The notes beneath the pieces were generated by a model. That model was given only the letters and a program-made list of their open reading frames with translations, was not told the origin of the DNA and made no database searches. Source: Candidatus Endomicrobium neocapritermitis (GTDB lineage: Bacteria; Elusimicrobiota; Endomicrobiia; Endomicrobiales; Endomicrobiaceae). From it: a stretch of 64,000 nt of DNA. The translations under genes were made by a program, and so were the position numbers. Of the stretch, positions 27,917-36,280 are shown in pieces; position 1 is the stretch's first letter, and the number at the start of each line of letters is the position of its first letter. The stretch is from contig WRJZ01000052.1 in the NCBI GenBank assembly GCA_009778325.1, positions 52,066 to 116,065 of the forward strand, read 5' to 3'.

Positions 27917-29782
27917 ATGGCTAAGATTATAGGTATCGACTTAGGAACATCAAACTCGGCAGCGGCAATTATGGAAGGCGGAAAAACAACATTGATTCCG
28001 TCGGCTGAAGGAACAACGCTCGGCGGTAAAGCGTTTCCTTCATATGTAGCTTTCACAAAAGACGGCCAGCTTTTGGTTGGCGAGCCTGCAAGAAGGCAGG
28101 CAGTTACAAATCCGACCGGTACGGTAAGCGCTTTCAAAAGAAAAATGGGAACGGATTTCAAATATAACATTAACGGCAAAGATTTTACGCCTCAGCAGCT
28201 TTCCGCTTTCATTTTGCAAAAGATAAAAAAAGACGCGGAAGCTTATTTGGGAGTACCAATCAGCAAAGCTGTTATAACAGTTCCCGCATATTTTAACGAT
28301 AATCAAAGACAGGCGACAAAAGACGCAGGCGCAATTGCCGGGCTTGAAGTTGTAAGGCTTGTTAACGAACCGACCGCGGCATCGCTTGCTTACGGTATAG
28401 ACAAAGTAGGAAAAGAGCAGAAAATACTTGTTTTTGACCTTGGCGGCGGCACTTTGGACGTAACCATAATGGAAATGGGCGCTGAAGGCACTTTTGAAGT
28501 TCTTTCAACTTCCGGCGACACACAGCTCGGCGGAACAGATATGGACAAAGCTTTAATTGATTATATTGCCGACGATTTTAAGAAAACTAACGGCATAGAT
28601 TTGAGAAACGATAAAATGGCCGTACAGCGTTTGCAGGAAGCCGCTGAAAAAGCAAAGATTGAACTTTCAAACGTTTTGGAAACCGATATAAATCTTCCGT
28701 TTATCACGGCTGACGCTTCCGGCCCTAAACATTTGACGATGAAGTTCACAAGAGCAACGCTTGAAAACCTCGTAAGGCCTATCGTTGAAAGATGCAAAGG
28801 CTCAATAGATCAGTCAATAAAAGACGCAAAACTTTCAGTAAGCGATATAACAAGAATTATTCTTGTCGGCGGCCCTACAAGAATGCCGATAGTGCAGAAA
28901 TTTGTTGAAGACCACGTAGGCAAAATAGTTGAACGCGGCATAGACCCTATGGAATGCGTATGCTTTGGCGCCGCCGTACAAGCCGCAGTTTTGACGGGAG
29001 ATGTCAAAGACATCTTGTTGCTTGACGTTACCCCGCTTACTCTTGGTCTTGAAACAATGGGCGGCGTAAGAACGCCTTTGATTGACAGAAATACTACGGT
29101 TCCGGCAAAACGTTCGCAGATATTTTCAACAGCCGCAGACAATCAGCCAAGCGTTGAAATTAATGTGCTGCAAGGCGAAAGACCTATGGCAAAAGACAAC
29201 TTATCGCTCGGCAGATTTATGCTTGACGGAATACCGCCTGCTCCCCGCGGAATGCCTCAAATTGAAGTTACTTTTGACATAGACGCAAACGGCATCCTGC
29301 ACGTAAGCGCAAAAGATAAAGGCACCGGCAAAGAGCAGTCAATTAAAATATCATCATCAACGAAGTTGTCAAAAGACGATATAGACAAATACGTAAAAGA
29401 AGCAGAACAATATGCAGGTGAAGACGCAAAAAGAAAAGAAGAAATCGAAGCCAGAAACGAAGCCGATAACTTGGTCTATTCCGTAGAAAAAAGCCTCAAA
29501 GACCACGGCGACAAAATTTCTGCCGACGAACGCCTTGCCGTAGAACAAGAGTTAAACGCCACAAAAGACGCTCTAAAAAGCAACGACACGGCAACAATAA
29601 AAACCGCAAAAGAAAAACTCATGACAGCCAGCCAAAAACTCGGCGAAGCCGTCTACAAAGCTGCCCAGCAGCAACAGCAGGCCGGCGCACAAGGGCAGCC
29701 GCAGGGTGAACCGCAAGTTGAGCAGAAAGAAGAGGACGGGAAGGTTGTTGACGCAGAAGTTGTTGATGATAATAATAAATAA
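27917..29782 (+). CDS. dnaK: chaperone DnaK (Hsp70)
   Basis: A 621-residue Hsp70. The N-terminal ATPase domain has [42 protein letters not shown] and [13 protein letters not shown]. The substrate-binding domain begins after [13 protein letters not shown], with a helical lid and a Gln/Gly-rich tail ending in [17 protein letters not shown] small insertion ([11 protein letters not shown], where most DnaKs have a shorter loop) occurs near residue 35. AAAGGAG precedes the ATG. A strong hairpin terminator follows, after which the dnaJ gene is displaced by 4.6 kb of accessory genes. Confidence 0.98.
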   Translation: MAKIIGIDLGTSNSAAAIMEGGKTTLIPSAEGTTLGGKAFPSYVAFTKDGQLLVGEPARRQAVTNPTGTVSAFKRKMGTDFKYNINGKDFTPQQLSAFILQKIKKDAEAYLGVPISKAVITVPAYFNDNQRQATKDAGAIAGLEVVRLVNEPTAASLAYGIDKVGKEQKILVFDLGGGTLDVTIMEMGAEGTFEVLSTSGDTQLGGTDMDKALIDYIADDFKKTNGIDLRNDKMAVQRLQEAAEKAKIELSNVLETDINLPFITADASGPKHLTMKFTRATLENLVRPIVERCKGSIDQSIKDAKLSVSDITRIILVGGPTRMPIVQKFVEDHVGKIVERGIDPMECVCFGAAVQAAVLTGDVKDILLLDVTPLTLGLETMGGVRTPLIDRNTTVPAKRSQIFSTAADNQPSVEINVLQGERPMAKDNLSLGRFMLDGIPPAPRGMPQIEVTFDIDANGILHVSAKDKGTGKEQSIKISSSTKLSKDDIDKYVKEAEQYAGEDAKRKEEIEARNEADNLVYSVEKSLKDHGDKISADERLAVEQELNATKDALKSNDTATIKTAKEKLMTASQKLGEAVYKAAQQQQQAGAQGQPQGEPQVEQKEEDGKVVDAEVVDDNNK

Positions 29783-29794
29783 GATTGTATTGAT

Positions 29795-29831
29795 AAGGGG
29801 ATGGAAGAAGTCAGTTCTTCTGTCCCCTTTT
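29795..29831 (+). terminator. rho-independent terminator after dnaK
   Basis: A 15-bp stem with two G-U pairs (AAGGGGATGGAAGAA against TTCTTCTGTCCCCTT) and a 5-base loop, followed by TTTT. The G-rich arm resembles the GGGGACGGAGGA arm of the transposon end at 31219. Confidence 0.85.
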
Positions 29832-29865
29832 AGAAATTAAGTTAGAGGTTTTGTAAAAAGTAATA

Positions 29866-30390
29866 ATGAAAAAAATTATAAAGATTTTGAAGGTCATTAT
29901 CGATATTTTTGATAAAGAACAACAAGTTGATAACAAAGATGTTGAAAAGAAAGCCAGAGAAGATGATTTGTCAAAAAGGATAGACAGAGCTTCTACTTAT
30001 GCAACAGAGCTTGATAAAAGCGTGCTTTGGTTAATTACAGTTGTTTTTGGAGCAATAATTTTTGCATATCAACATTTTCATATAGTTACAACACTTACAA
30101 TTATATTGCTTTTTCAATGTATTTCAATCAGTTTGATTTGTTTGTTGTTCTCAATGTTTTTATCGAAGTGGCAAAAACAAAAAAACATAAAGATGCAAGA
30201 GTTAGGTATTATGGCTTATTCTGACAATAATAGTTATGATGAAAAAAAGTTTGATGAATTAGGTCGTGAATCAGAAAAGATAGGCAATTGGATAGAACGA
30301 TTTTCATTTAGTTCGTATATTTTATTTTTGATGTCGCTATTTCTATTTGCACATTCGTTTTTTATAAATATAGATAAATTTAGATCTTAA
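29866..30390 (+). CDS. membrane protein of unknown function (first gene of the dnaK-dnaJ island)
   Basis: A 174-residue protein with a charged N-terminal region (DKEQQVDNKDVEKKAREDD) and three hydrophobic segments: VLWLITVVFGAIIFAY, LTIILLFQCISISLICLLF and SYILFLMSLFLFAHSFF. It resembles, in outline only, small cytoplasm-plus-membrane proteins with a SLATT-like layout found near accessory systems, but I cannot support a family assignment. It is followed after 13 bases by a 50-aa peptide gene. The base composition is AT-rich compared with dnaK. Confidence 0.65.
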   Translation: MKKIIKILKVIIDIFDKEQQVDNKDVEKKAREDDLSKRIDRASTYATELDKSVLWLITVVFGAIIFAYQHFHIVTTLTIILLFQCISISLICLLFSMFLSKWQKQKNIKMQELGIMAYSDNNSYDEKKFDELGRESEKIGNWIERFSFSSYILFLMSLFLFAHSFFINIDKFRS

Positions 30391-30403
30391 AAGGAGAATT
30401 TAA

Positions 30404-30556
30404 ATGACAGAAAAAAAGAATCGAGGAGCGGGAATATTTGACAGTTTGAATGAATCAAGACCAAGTAAACCAAGTAATAATGGTAGTATAAAGGGAAGTA
30501 TTAATGAAAGTCGTCCAAGTAAGCCCGTGACAGGTAATTCAAATAAAAAGAAATAA
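30404..30556 (+). CDS. 50-aa basic peptide with an internal duplicated motif
   Basis: Begins MTEKKNRGAGIFDSLNESRP; ends VTGNSNKKK. AAGGAG lies 8 bases before the ATG, an excellent ribosome-binding site. The motif S(L/I)NESRPSKP occurs twice (residues 14-23 and 32-41), separated by a Ser/Asn/Gly linker. No hydrophobic segment, and predicted to be disordered and basic. Its strict spacing behind the membrane protein gene suggests co-translation and perhaps a functional pair. No family recognised. Confidence 0.6.
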   Translation: MTEKKNRGAGIFDSLNESRPSKPSNNGSIKGSINESRPSKPVTGNSNKKK

Positions 30557-30618
30557 GTGTGTCAAAAATAACGGAAGTGATATTAATGAATGCTTTAAGA
30601 AAGAATATGGAGTAAAAG

Positions 30619-30831
30619 ATGGGTATGCAAGAAATGTCTAAAAAAGAAGAGCCTTGTCTGTGTGGCAAAGGAACATATAGTATTAAATTTTTGATGGATG
30701 ATTATAGTAAAATAAAAGAAGAATGGATAATGAATTGTGAGGGATGTAAAAATAAATATGAATTAGAAACACAGTATGAGTGTGATAAATTTGATAAATA
30801 TGAAAAGTATAGCTGGAAGATTAAAATATAA
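30619..30831 (+). CDS. small zinc-ribbon-like protein
   Basis: A 70-residue protein with CLCGKG near residue 13 and CEGCKNKY near residue 40, a C-x-C plus C-x2-C layout that fits a zinc ribbon. The rest is charged and hydrophilic. GGAG lies about six bases before the ATG. The stop is one base before the start of the chagasin-like gene. Function unknown; nucleic-acid or protein binding is only suggested by the fold. Confidence 0.6.
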   Translation: MGMQEMSKKEEPCLCGKGTYSIKFLMDDYSKIKEEWIMNCEGCKNKYELETQYECDKFDKYEKYSWKIKI

Positions 30832-30832
30832 T

Positions 30833-31207
30833 ATGAAAAAACTATTTGTTTTTATTTATCTTATCGTATTTTGTACTTTAGGAACATCAGCTTGTGCTTC
30901 TTTTGATAAGCAAGCTGTTATTTCTTTAGATGGGAATCCGACAACAGGTTATTCTTGGACTTACAGACAGACAAAAGAGGGAATTGTACAAGAAGTTTCA
31001 AATGAATATAAAACGGAAGAATCTGCCCTTGTCGGAAGTGGCGGAACTTTCATTTTTATTTTTGAAGGGATTAATCAAGGCGAAACGGAACTGATTTTTG
31101 AATATTTGCGCCCTTGGGAAAAAGACATAAAGCCGATAGAAACCAAAACCTATATTTTTGAAGTTGACGCAGACAAAAATATTTCTTTTACGGAAAAGAA
31201 AAAATAA
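30833..31207 (+). CDS. chagasin-family (I42) cysteine protease inhibitor, exported
   Basis: A 124-residue protein starting at ATG 30833 with the signal sequence MKKLFVFIYLIVFCTLGTSAC; a Cys at the cleavage region could be lipidated. The mature part holds the three chagasin loops: NPTTGYSW (35-42), GSGG (68-71) and RPWE (93-96). In characterised members, these loops block papain-like proteases. It begins right after the zinc-ribbon gene. The natural target in this organism is unknown. Confidence 0.88.
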   Translation: MKKLFVFIYLIVFCTLGTSACASFDKQAVISLDGNPTTGYSWTYRQTKEGIVQEVSNEYKTEESALVGSGGTFIFIFEGINQGETELIFEYLRPWEKDIKPIETKTYIFEVDADKNISFTEKKK

Positions 31208-31212
31208 ATATA

Positions 31213-32038
31213 TGTCAAGGGGACGGAGGAATTGACATAAATATTTTAGAAATATAAAATTACATTATGGCAAGAATGGCGAGAAAAAATTTAGACGGGA
31301 AATATTTTCACATAATGGTTCAAGGGATAGCACAAGAAAATATATTCCTTAACGACAATGCAAAAGGCTACTATTTAAGTTGTCTTCAAAAATTTAAAAG
31401 TAAGAAACCTGTAGGCATATTTGCTTTTTGCGTTATGGATAATCATGCACATCTTTTGCTTTCTGCTGAAAATGTAGCCGTTATCGCCGCATATATGAAA
31501 ATCGTAAATTCTGAATATGCAAGATATTATAACAATGAAAATAACCGCATTGGTTATGTTTTCAGAGACAGGTTTAAAAGCGAGGTTATACAAGATGAAA
31601 AGTATCTGCTGAGTTGCCTTGCGTACATTCATAATAATCCTGCTAAAGCAGGTATCGTTAAAAAGTCTGAAGACTACAGATTTTCAAGCTATACAAACTA
31701 TTTAACAAAACGCGGAATTGTTGATTTTGATGAGGCTAAAAAGTATTATGATATAACGCCGTCAAACATAAAAGCTATTATGAAAGAAAGAAGCCATAGC
31801 GATTGGCTTAAACATGATGATAATGTTGAAGAAGATGAAGAAAAAGTGTTAGATGAGTTGGTTATTAAATACGGGTTATCAAAAGCAAAATTAGAAGAAG
31901 ATGACGAAAAGCTTGTTGCAGCAGCGAGAGAATTAAAAGTGCGATGTGGTTTGAGCATAAGAAAAGTTGCAAATATTTTGGCAGTCAATAGGGAGCGATT
32001 AAGAAAATTAATGTCAATTCCTCCGTCCCTATGACATG
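31213..32038 (+). mobile_element. RAYT transposase unit flanked by a perfect 19-bp inverted repeat
   Basis: GGGACGGAGGAATTGACAT (31220-31238) and its exact complement (32011-32029) bracket a Y1/REP-associated transposase gene. TGTCAAGGGG on the left and CCCTATGACA on the right extend the symmetry imperfectly. A shorter copy of the right end, GTGTCCCTATGACAC, recurs at 32587-32601 after the next gene. The right repeat encodes the transposase C-terminus. Confidence 0.85.
31267..32034 (+). CDS. REP-associated tyrosine transposase (Y1_Tnp/RAYT family)
   Basis: A 255-residue HUH endonuclease-type transposase. The HUH motif is H60-A61-H62 in MDNHAHLLLS. A Tyr around residues 84-88 (EYARYYNN) is the expected catalytic nucleophile. 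Typical family stretches are YVFRDRFKSEVIQ and CLAYIHNNPAKAGIV. The C-terminal ~80 residues include an acidic linker and an HTH-like segment (GLSIRKVANILAVNRERL). The last residues, MSIPPSL, are translated from the right inverted repeat. Such proteins mobilise palindromic REP sequences by single-strand cutting and joining. Confidence 0.92.
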   Translation: MARMARKNLDGKYFHIMVQGIAQENIFLNDNAKGYYLSCLQKFKSKKPVGIFAFCVMDNHAHLLLSAENVAVIAAYMKIVNSEYARYYNNENNRIGYVFRDRFKSEVIQDEKYLLSCLAYIHNNPAKAGIVKKSEDYRFSSYTNYLTKRGIVDFDEAKKYYDITPSNIKAIMKERSHSDWLKHDDNVEEDEEKVLDELVIKYGLSKAKLEEDDEKLVAAARELKVRCGLSIRKVANILAVNRERLRKLMSIPPSL

Positions 32039-32052
32039 GCATAAGAGGCGAA

Positions 32053-32598
32053 ATGAAATACGCAATCTTGTTAGTATTAGACAAAGCCAGTCAAACAAAG
32101 ATTGGCAAAGTGAGAGAACATCTTGCGAACAATGGCGTTGCTCAGAAAGCCTTCAAGTTGAATCATATTACAATAACCGTTTTTGACGCAGATGACGAAA
32201 GCAAGGTTGTTGAAGTCTCCAGGAAATTTGCAAATGAGCAAAGCTCTTTTACGACAACGCTTTCCTCTGTATCGGCATTTTTTACTGAGAAGAATGTTGT
32301 GTTTTATGCACCTATTGTAACAAATGAACTCAAGGCGGTACACGAAAGATATTTGAATAAGATGACAAAGAATTTTTACAATATGGAGCGGTACTGGCGT
32401 ATCGAAAAATGGGTTCCGCATTGCACATTGGCAGACGGAATTACAGACTCTGAAATGCTTAAAGCATTTGAAATATTAAAGCAAAATAATATTCTGCCTC
32501 TCGATGTTGTGGTTGACGGATTATGTGTAATGCAAATAGATTCTAAACCGTACAAACGCGTAGCGGAGTTTGAATTAAATGGTAAAGTGTCCCTATGA
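32053..32598 (+). CDS. 2'-5' RNA ligase / cyclic phosphodiesterase superfamily protein
   Basis: A 181-residue protein with two HxTx motifs: H38-I-T-I and H123-C-T-L, the paired catalytic signature of the 2H phosphoesterase superfamily. Length and arrangement match ligT-like proteins, which act on 2',3'-cyclic or 2'-5' RNA linkages. The substrate here is unknown. It begins 18 bases after the transposase stop, and its own stop lies in a second copy of the TCCCTATGACA end sequence, so it may be cargo of the same mobile unit. Confidence 0.82.
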   Translation: MKYAILLVLDKASQTKIGKVREHLANNGVAQKAFKLNHITITVFDADDESKVVEVSRKFANEQSSFTTTLSSVSAFFTEKNVVFYAPIVTNELKAVHERYLNKMTKNFYNMERYWRIEKWVPHCTLADGITDSEMLKAFEILKQNNILPLDVVVDGLCVMQIDSKPYKRVAEFELNGKVSL

Positions 32599-32601
32599 CA
32601 C
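32587..32601 (+). repeat. short palindrome, partial copy of the RAYT right end
   Basis: GTGTCCCTATGACAC has 5-base arms and a 5-base loop. It shares TCCCTATGACA with 32026-32036. It contains the TGA stop of the preceding gene, in the same frame as at the transposase stop. Confidence 0.75.
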
Positions 32602-32653
32602 ATAATTAGCGGTGATAACTTTTTACCGCAAGATAAAAGAAGGGTAAAATAAT

Positions 32654-33085
32654 ATGAATAAAGCGGAACATGCAAAGGAAAATTATTTAAAGGGTTACAA
32701 CTGTGCGCAGTCGGTTATTTTGGCGTTTGCCGACGATTTGAGTTTGGATAAAGAAACAGCGCTAAGAATGTCGTCATCGTTCGGAGCGGGAATGGGCGGG
32801 CTTCGCGAGGTTTGCGGGGCTGTCAGCGCTGCGTTTATGATAATCGGTTTAAAGCACGGATATTCCGATATAAAAAATCAGGAACATAAAAAGAAGCTGT
32901 ACTCTTTAATTCAGGAAACCGCAAAAAAATTTGAAAAAGAGAACGGCTCAATAGTCTGCGCGGAATTGCTCGGATTGAAAGAAAATTGTCAAAATACCGA
33001 AAAGAAAACAAAGAAACGTCCGTGTTATGAATTGGTTTTTGATGCGGCAAAAATAATTTCAGAAAGCAGCGGACATTTGAAATGA
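32654..33085 (+). CDS. C_GCAxxG_C_C family (putative redox-active) protein
   Basis: A 143-residue protein with GYNCAQSVILAF, a Gly-rich SSFGAGMGGLREVCGAVSAA and later conserved Cys residues (SIVCAELLG; RPCYELV). These match the C_GCAxxG_C_C family, proteins with conserved Cys suspected to bind a metal or take part in redox chemistry and often encoded near reductases. The family's role is not settled. AAGGGTAAAATAAT precedes the ATG. No obvious partner is nearby. Confidence 0.88.
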   Translation: MNKAEHAKENYLKGYNCAQSVILAFADDLSLDKETALRMSSSFGAGMGGLREVCGAVSAAFMIIGLKHGYSDIKNQEHKKKLYSLIQETAKKFEKENGSIVCAELLGLKENCQNTEKKTKKRPCYELVFDAAKIISESSGHLK

Positions 33086-33181
33086 TATTGCAGAGTGACG
33101 TTGTTTTTGACACAAAAATTCTAGAGATGATAGAAAATGAATCATATTGTCAAATATATCATATTATATATTTAATATAAA

Positions 33182-33234
33182 TTGATTTGGGATACATTTG
33201 TATACTATAATATAACCTATCAAAATTTGATAGG
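33182..33234 (+). promoter_or_regulatory. promoter and 19-bp palindrome ahead of the 45-aa/RhuM-Fic pair
   Basis: TTGATT (33182-33187), 18 bases, then TATAAT (33206-33211). The predicted transcription start lies at the edge of a perfect 9+1+9 palindrome, CCTATCAAAATTTGATAGG (33216-33234). Its right arm overlaps the AGGAGG ribosome-binding site of the next ORF. It could be an operator or an RNA hairpin that masks the site. Confidence 0.65.
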
Positions 33235-33245
33235 AGGAATTTAAT

Positions 33246-33383
33246 ATGAGCAAGACAGTGCAAAAGCCTAAAAGTGTAAAAGATCCAATGGCGGAATCGT
33301 TTATGGAGTTTTTTGAGAAAAACTTTAATGTAAAATTTGTAGATGTGAAAACAAGTAAGCCGGCTAAGAAAAAATTGAAATAA
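33246..33383 (+). CDS. 45-aa basic peptide upstream of the RhuM-Fic gene (candidate antitoxin)
   Basis: Starts MSKTVQKPKSVKDPMAESF and ends KKKLK. A strong AGGAGG lies 7 bases before the ATG. The middle, MAESFMEFFEKNFNVKF, could be an amphipathic helix; both ends are basic. It is the first gene after a palindromic promoter and 28 bases ahead of a Fic-domain gene, the layout of small-antitoxin/toxin pairs. There is no sequence match to known antitoxins that I can claim. Confidence 0.6.
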   Translation: MSKTVQKPKSVKDPMAESFMEFFEKNFNVKFVDVKTSKPAKKKLK

Positions 33384-33411
33384 TAATCGTGAAAAACAAG
33401 GGAATTTTTAT

Positions 33412-34386
33412 ATGAATAAAAAACTAAATATTATTATTTATAAAGGTAAAATTGAAGTAAAGTTGGAAGAAAATACGCTTTGGCTTACGCAAAAAGAAAT
33501 AGCAAATCTTTTTGATGTTAATATTCCAGCTATAAATAAGCACATTAAAAATATTTATGATGAAAAAGAATTGAATTCTGCCGCAACTATTTCCAAAATG
33601 GAAATAGTTCAAACAGAAGGCGGGCGCGCTATTAGACGTTTGGTTGACTTTTATAATTTGGACGTAATTATTTCTGTCGGTTACAGAGTAAATTCTCAAA
33701 AAGCCACTCAATTCCGTATATGGGCAACAAGCGTTTTGAAAAAACATTTAGTTAACGGGTATACGATAAATGAGCAGAGATTAAAAGCTGCTCAAGAAAA
33801 ATACAAAGAACTTCAAAATGCTATTGCGTTGTTTTCAAAAAATATTGCGCAGTCTGCTGATGCTTCCCAAGAAGCAAAAGGCATTGTAAAAGTTTTAGAA
33901 TCTTATTCAAAGGGTTTAGAAGTTTTAGACGGATACGATCATCAATCTTTAGAAATTCCAAAAGGCAATAAAGAAAAATATAAGTTTACGTATGATAAAG
34001 CCCAAAAAGTTATCAATGCAATGAAATCTGATTTTACTTCTGCTTTGTTTGGGCAGGAAAGAGAGAAAGGATTTTATTCGATATTGAGAGACATCTATCA
34101 GACTTTCAGCGGAAAAGAAGTTTATCCTACTGCTCAGGAAAAAGCGGCGTATTTATTATATTTTACCGTTAAAAATCATTGTTTTACCGACGGTAATAAA
34201 AGAATAGCCGCAGCAATGTTTGTTGTTTATCTTGATTCAAATAAAATATTGTTTAATAAGAACAAAGAGCGCATAATAGACAACAATTCTCTGGCGGCAC
34301 TTACGCTTATGATAGCTGAAAGTAATCCAAAAGAAAAAGATATGGTAATAAAGATTATTTTGAATCTGTTGAAAGACAATAGGTAA
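33412..34386 (+). CDS. RhuM-type protein with C-terminal Fic/Doc domain
   Basis: A 324-residue protein. The N-terminal ~120 residues match the RhuM family ([59 protein letters not shown]). The C-terminal domain carries a Fic motif, H256-C-F-T-D-G-N-K-R264. The Lys in place of Gly after the Asn resembles Doc, a phosphotransferase toxin, more than AMP-transferring Fic proteins. No inhibitory S/T-x-x-x-E/D-G-N helix is evident in the same chain, which fits a separate antitoxin. It is the last gene before dnaJ in the island. Confidence 0.9.
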   Translation: MNKKLNIIIYKGKIEVKLEENTLWLTQKEIANLFDVNIPAINKHIKNIYDEKELNSAATISKMEIVQTEGGRAIRRLVDFYNLDVIISVGYRVNSQKATQFRIWATSVLKKHLVNGYTINEQRLKAAQEKYKELQNAIALFSKNIAQSADASQEAKGIVKVLESYSKGLEVLDGYDHQSLEIPKGNKEKYKFTYDKAQKVINAMKSDFTSALFGQEREKGFYSILRDIYQTFSGKEVYPTAQEKAAYLLYFTVKNHCFTDGNKRIAAAMFVVYLDSNKILFNKNKERIIDNNSLAALTLMIAESNPKEKDMVIKIILNLLKDNR

Positions 34387-34399
34387 AGGAAACAAGCAA

Positions 34400-35557
34400 A
34401 TGGCAAAACGCGATTATTATGAAGTTCTTGGTGTAGGAAAAACGGCATCTGTCGATGAAATTAAGTCGGCTTACAGGAAGCTGGCTTTAAAATATCATCC
34501 GGACAAAAATCAGGGTAACAAAGAAGCCGAAGAAAAATTTAAAGAAATAAACGAAGCTTACGAAATTTTGTCCGATACGCAGAAAAAACAGCAGTATGAC
34601 ACTTTCGGGCATGACGCGATGGGCGCAGGTGGCGGCAATCCGTTTGGCGGTGGCGGAAATCCCTTCGGCGGACAGGGCGGTTATACGCAGTATTCCGGCG
34701 ACATGGGGGATATTTTCGGCGACATATTCGGCGATATATTCAGCGGGCAGAGAGGCGCGCGCGGAGGAAGCAGGCAAAGAACCGGCGAGGATTTAAGATA
34801 CGATATAGAAGTTTCATATCTTGACGCGATGAAAGGCGCGGAAGTTTCTTTAAATATACCTAAAAAAAGCGTTTGCGATGTATGTCACGGAACAGGCTCG
34901 AAAGACGGCTCAAGGCCAAAGCAGTGTTCTACGTGTAAAGGCTCAGGGCAAGTGCGTTATTCGCAGGGGTTTTTTTCATTCAACCAGGAATGTCCGAAAT
35001 GCCATGGAAAAGGCAGCGTAATTGAAAATCCGTGCACTGTGTGCAGAGGCGAAGGAACAGTTAAGAAGCAGCAAACGATAAAAGTAAGAATTCCGCCGGG
35101 CATTGATGAAGGAACTTCGTTAAAGGTTGCAGGTTCCGGAAATGCGGGTTCAAACGGCGCTCCAGCCGGCGATTTGTATGTCGTAATACATATGAAACGC
35201 GATCCTCATTTCCGCAGGGAAGGAGATAATTTGCATACCGAAGCAAAAGTTTCTTTTTCGCAGGCGGCTGTCGGCGCGGAATTTGATGTTCCGGTTGTTG
35301 AAGGGAGCGTAAAAATTAAAGTTCCAGCTTCAACGCAGCCAGGCACCACGCTGAGGGTAAAAGAGCAGGGATTTCCAAAGCTCGGAAGAAGCGACAGGCG
35401 CGGCGATTTATATGTTAAAATAAGCGTGGAAGTGCCAAAGTCTATGAATGATGTGCAGAAAAAAGCTCTTTTTGAATATGCCAAATCAATGGGCGAAATT
35501 CCTAAAGATGCCGTTTATCAGAATGATAATTTTTTTAAGAAAATTTTTGGAAAGTAA
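34400..35557 (+). CDS. dnaJ: chaperone DnaJ (Hsp40)
   Basis: A 385-residue type I Hsp40. The J domain includes [17 protein letters not shown] (HPD motif). It is followed by a Gly/Phe-rich region ([15 protein letters not shown]), then four zinc-finger CxxCxGxG repeats ([32 protein letters not shown]) and the C-terminal substrate-binding domains. It delivers clients to DnaK and stimulates its ATPase. It is normally next to dnaK; here the RhuM-Fic gene ends only 13 bases upstream, so its promoter is uncertain. Confidence 0.97.
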   Translation: MAKRDYYEVLGVGKTASVDEIKSAYRKLALKYHPDKNQGNKEAEEKFKEINEAYEILSDTQKKQQYDTFGHDAMGAGGGNPFGGGGNPFGGQGGYTQYSGDMGDIFGDIFGDIFSGQRGARGGSRQRTGEDLRYDIEVSYLDAMKGAEVSLNIPKKSVCDVCHGTGSKDGSRPKQCSTCKGSGQVRYSQGFFSFNQECPKCHGKGSVIENPCTVCRGEGTVKKQQTIKVRIPPGIDEGTSLKVAGSGNAGSNGAPAGDLYVVIHMKRDPHFRREGDNLHTEAKVSFSQAAVGAEFDVPVVEGSVKIKVPASTQPGTTLRVKEQGFPKLGRSDRRGDLYVKISVEVPKSMNDVQKKALFEYAKSMGEIPKDAVYQNDNFFKKIFGK

Positions 35558-36274
35558 ATGAAAAAAGAAAAAGAATCTAAAATTCCATATTCGCAGATAT
35601 GCAAACCTTTTGAGGAAGCAAGAGCTTTTGTGCATACTCTCGGCATTAAAAATGTTGAAGAGTGGATAGAATACTGTAAAAGCGGAAATAAGCCGAATGA
35701 AATTCCTCATAAACCCGAAAGAATATACAAAAATAAAGGCTGGAAATCTTACGGCGACTGGTTCGGCGTATGGGAGGCAAAGCCTCAGGCGAAGCCTTTT
35801 ATTAAAAATACAAAAAGCGAACAATATCTTCCTTTTGAAGAAGCCAGAAAATTTGTACATCTTTTGGAAATAAGGAATGTAAAAGAATGGTTTAAATATT
35901 GCGACAGCGGCAAAAGGCCGAAAAACATACCGTATAATCCGGACAGAGCTTACAAAAATTCAGGCTGGAAATCTTATGCGGACTGGCTAGGCACATCAAG
36001 AGAATCGGAAAATATTAAATACAGACCTTTTGAAGAAGCAAGAAAATTTGTCAGAAATTTGCATCTGGGCGGAACCAGAGAGTGGAACGATTACTGCAAA
36101 AGCGGCGAAAAACCGGACGATATTCCTTTTGCTCCTTACGCGGTTTACGTTGATGACGGTTGGGTTTCCATGGAAGACTGGCTCGGTACGGTAAAGCATA
36201 TTGATAGTAAACGGCAAAATGCTAAAATATTTAAGAAAGACAATTCTCAGCCTTTTGCAAAGTTCAGGAAATAG
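35558..36274 (+). CDS. protein made of three INT_rpt-type repeats
   Basis: A 238-residue protein beginning directly after the dnaJ stop. Three ~75-residue units share PFEEAR.FV, W..YC.SG..P..IP..P...Y...GW.S..DWLG. This is the integrase-repeat signature known from some phage-type integrases, but no integrase catalytic domain is attached. A DNA-binding or structural role is possible; function is not known. The short distance to dnaJ suggests co-transcription. It could be a stand-alone relic or a regulatory factor. Confidence 0.82.
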   Translation: MKKEKESKIPYSQICKPFEEARAFVHTLGIKNVEEWIEYCKSGNKPNEIPHKPERIYKNKGWKSYGDWFGVWEAKPQAKPFIKNTKSEQYLPFEEARKFVHLLEIRNVKEWFKYCDSGKRPKNIPYNPDRAYKNSGWKSYADWLGTSRESENIKYRPFEEARKFVRNLHLGGTREWNDYCKSGEKPDDIPFAPYAVYVDDGWVSMEDWLGTVKHIDSKRQNAKIFKKDNSQPFAKFRK

Positions 36275-36280
36275 GATATC

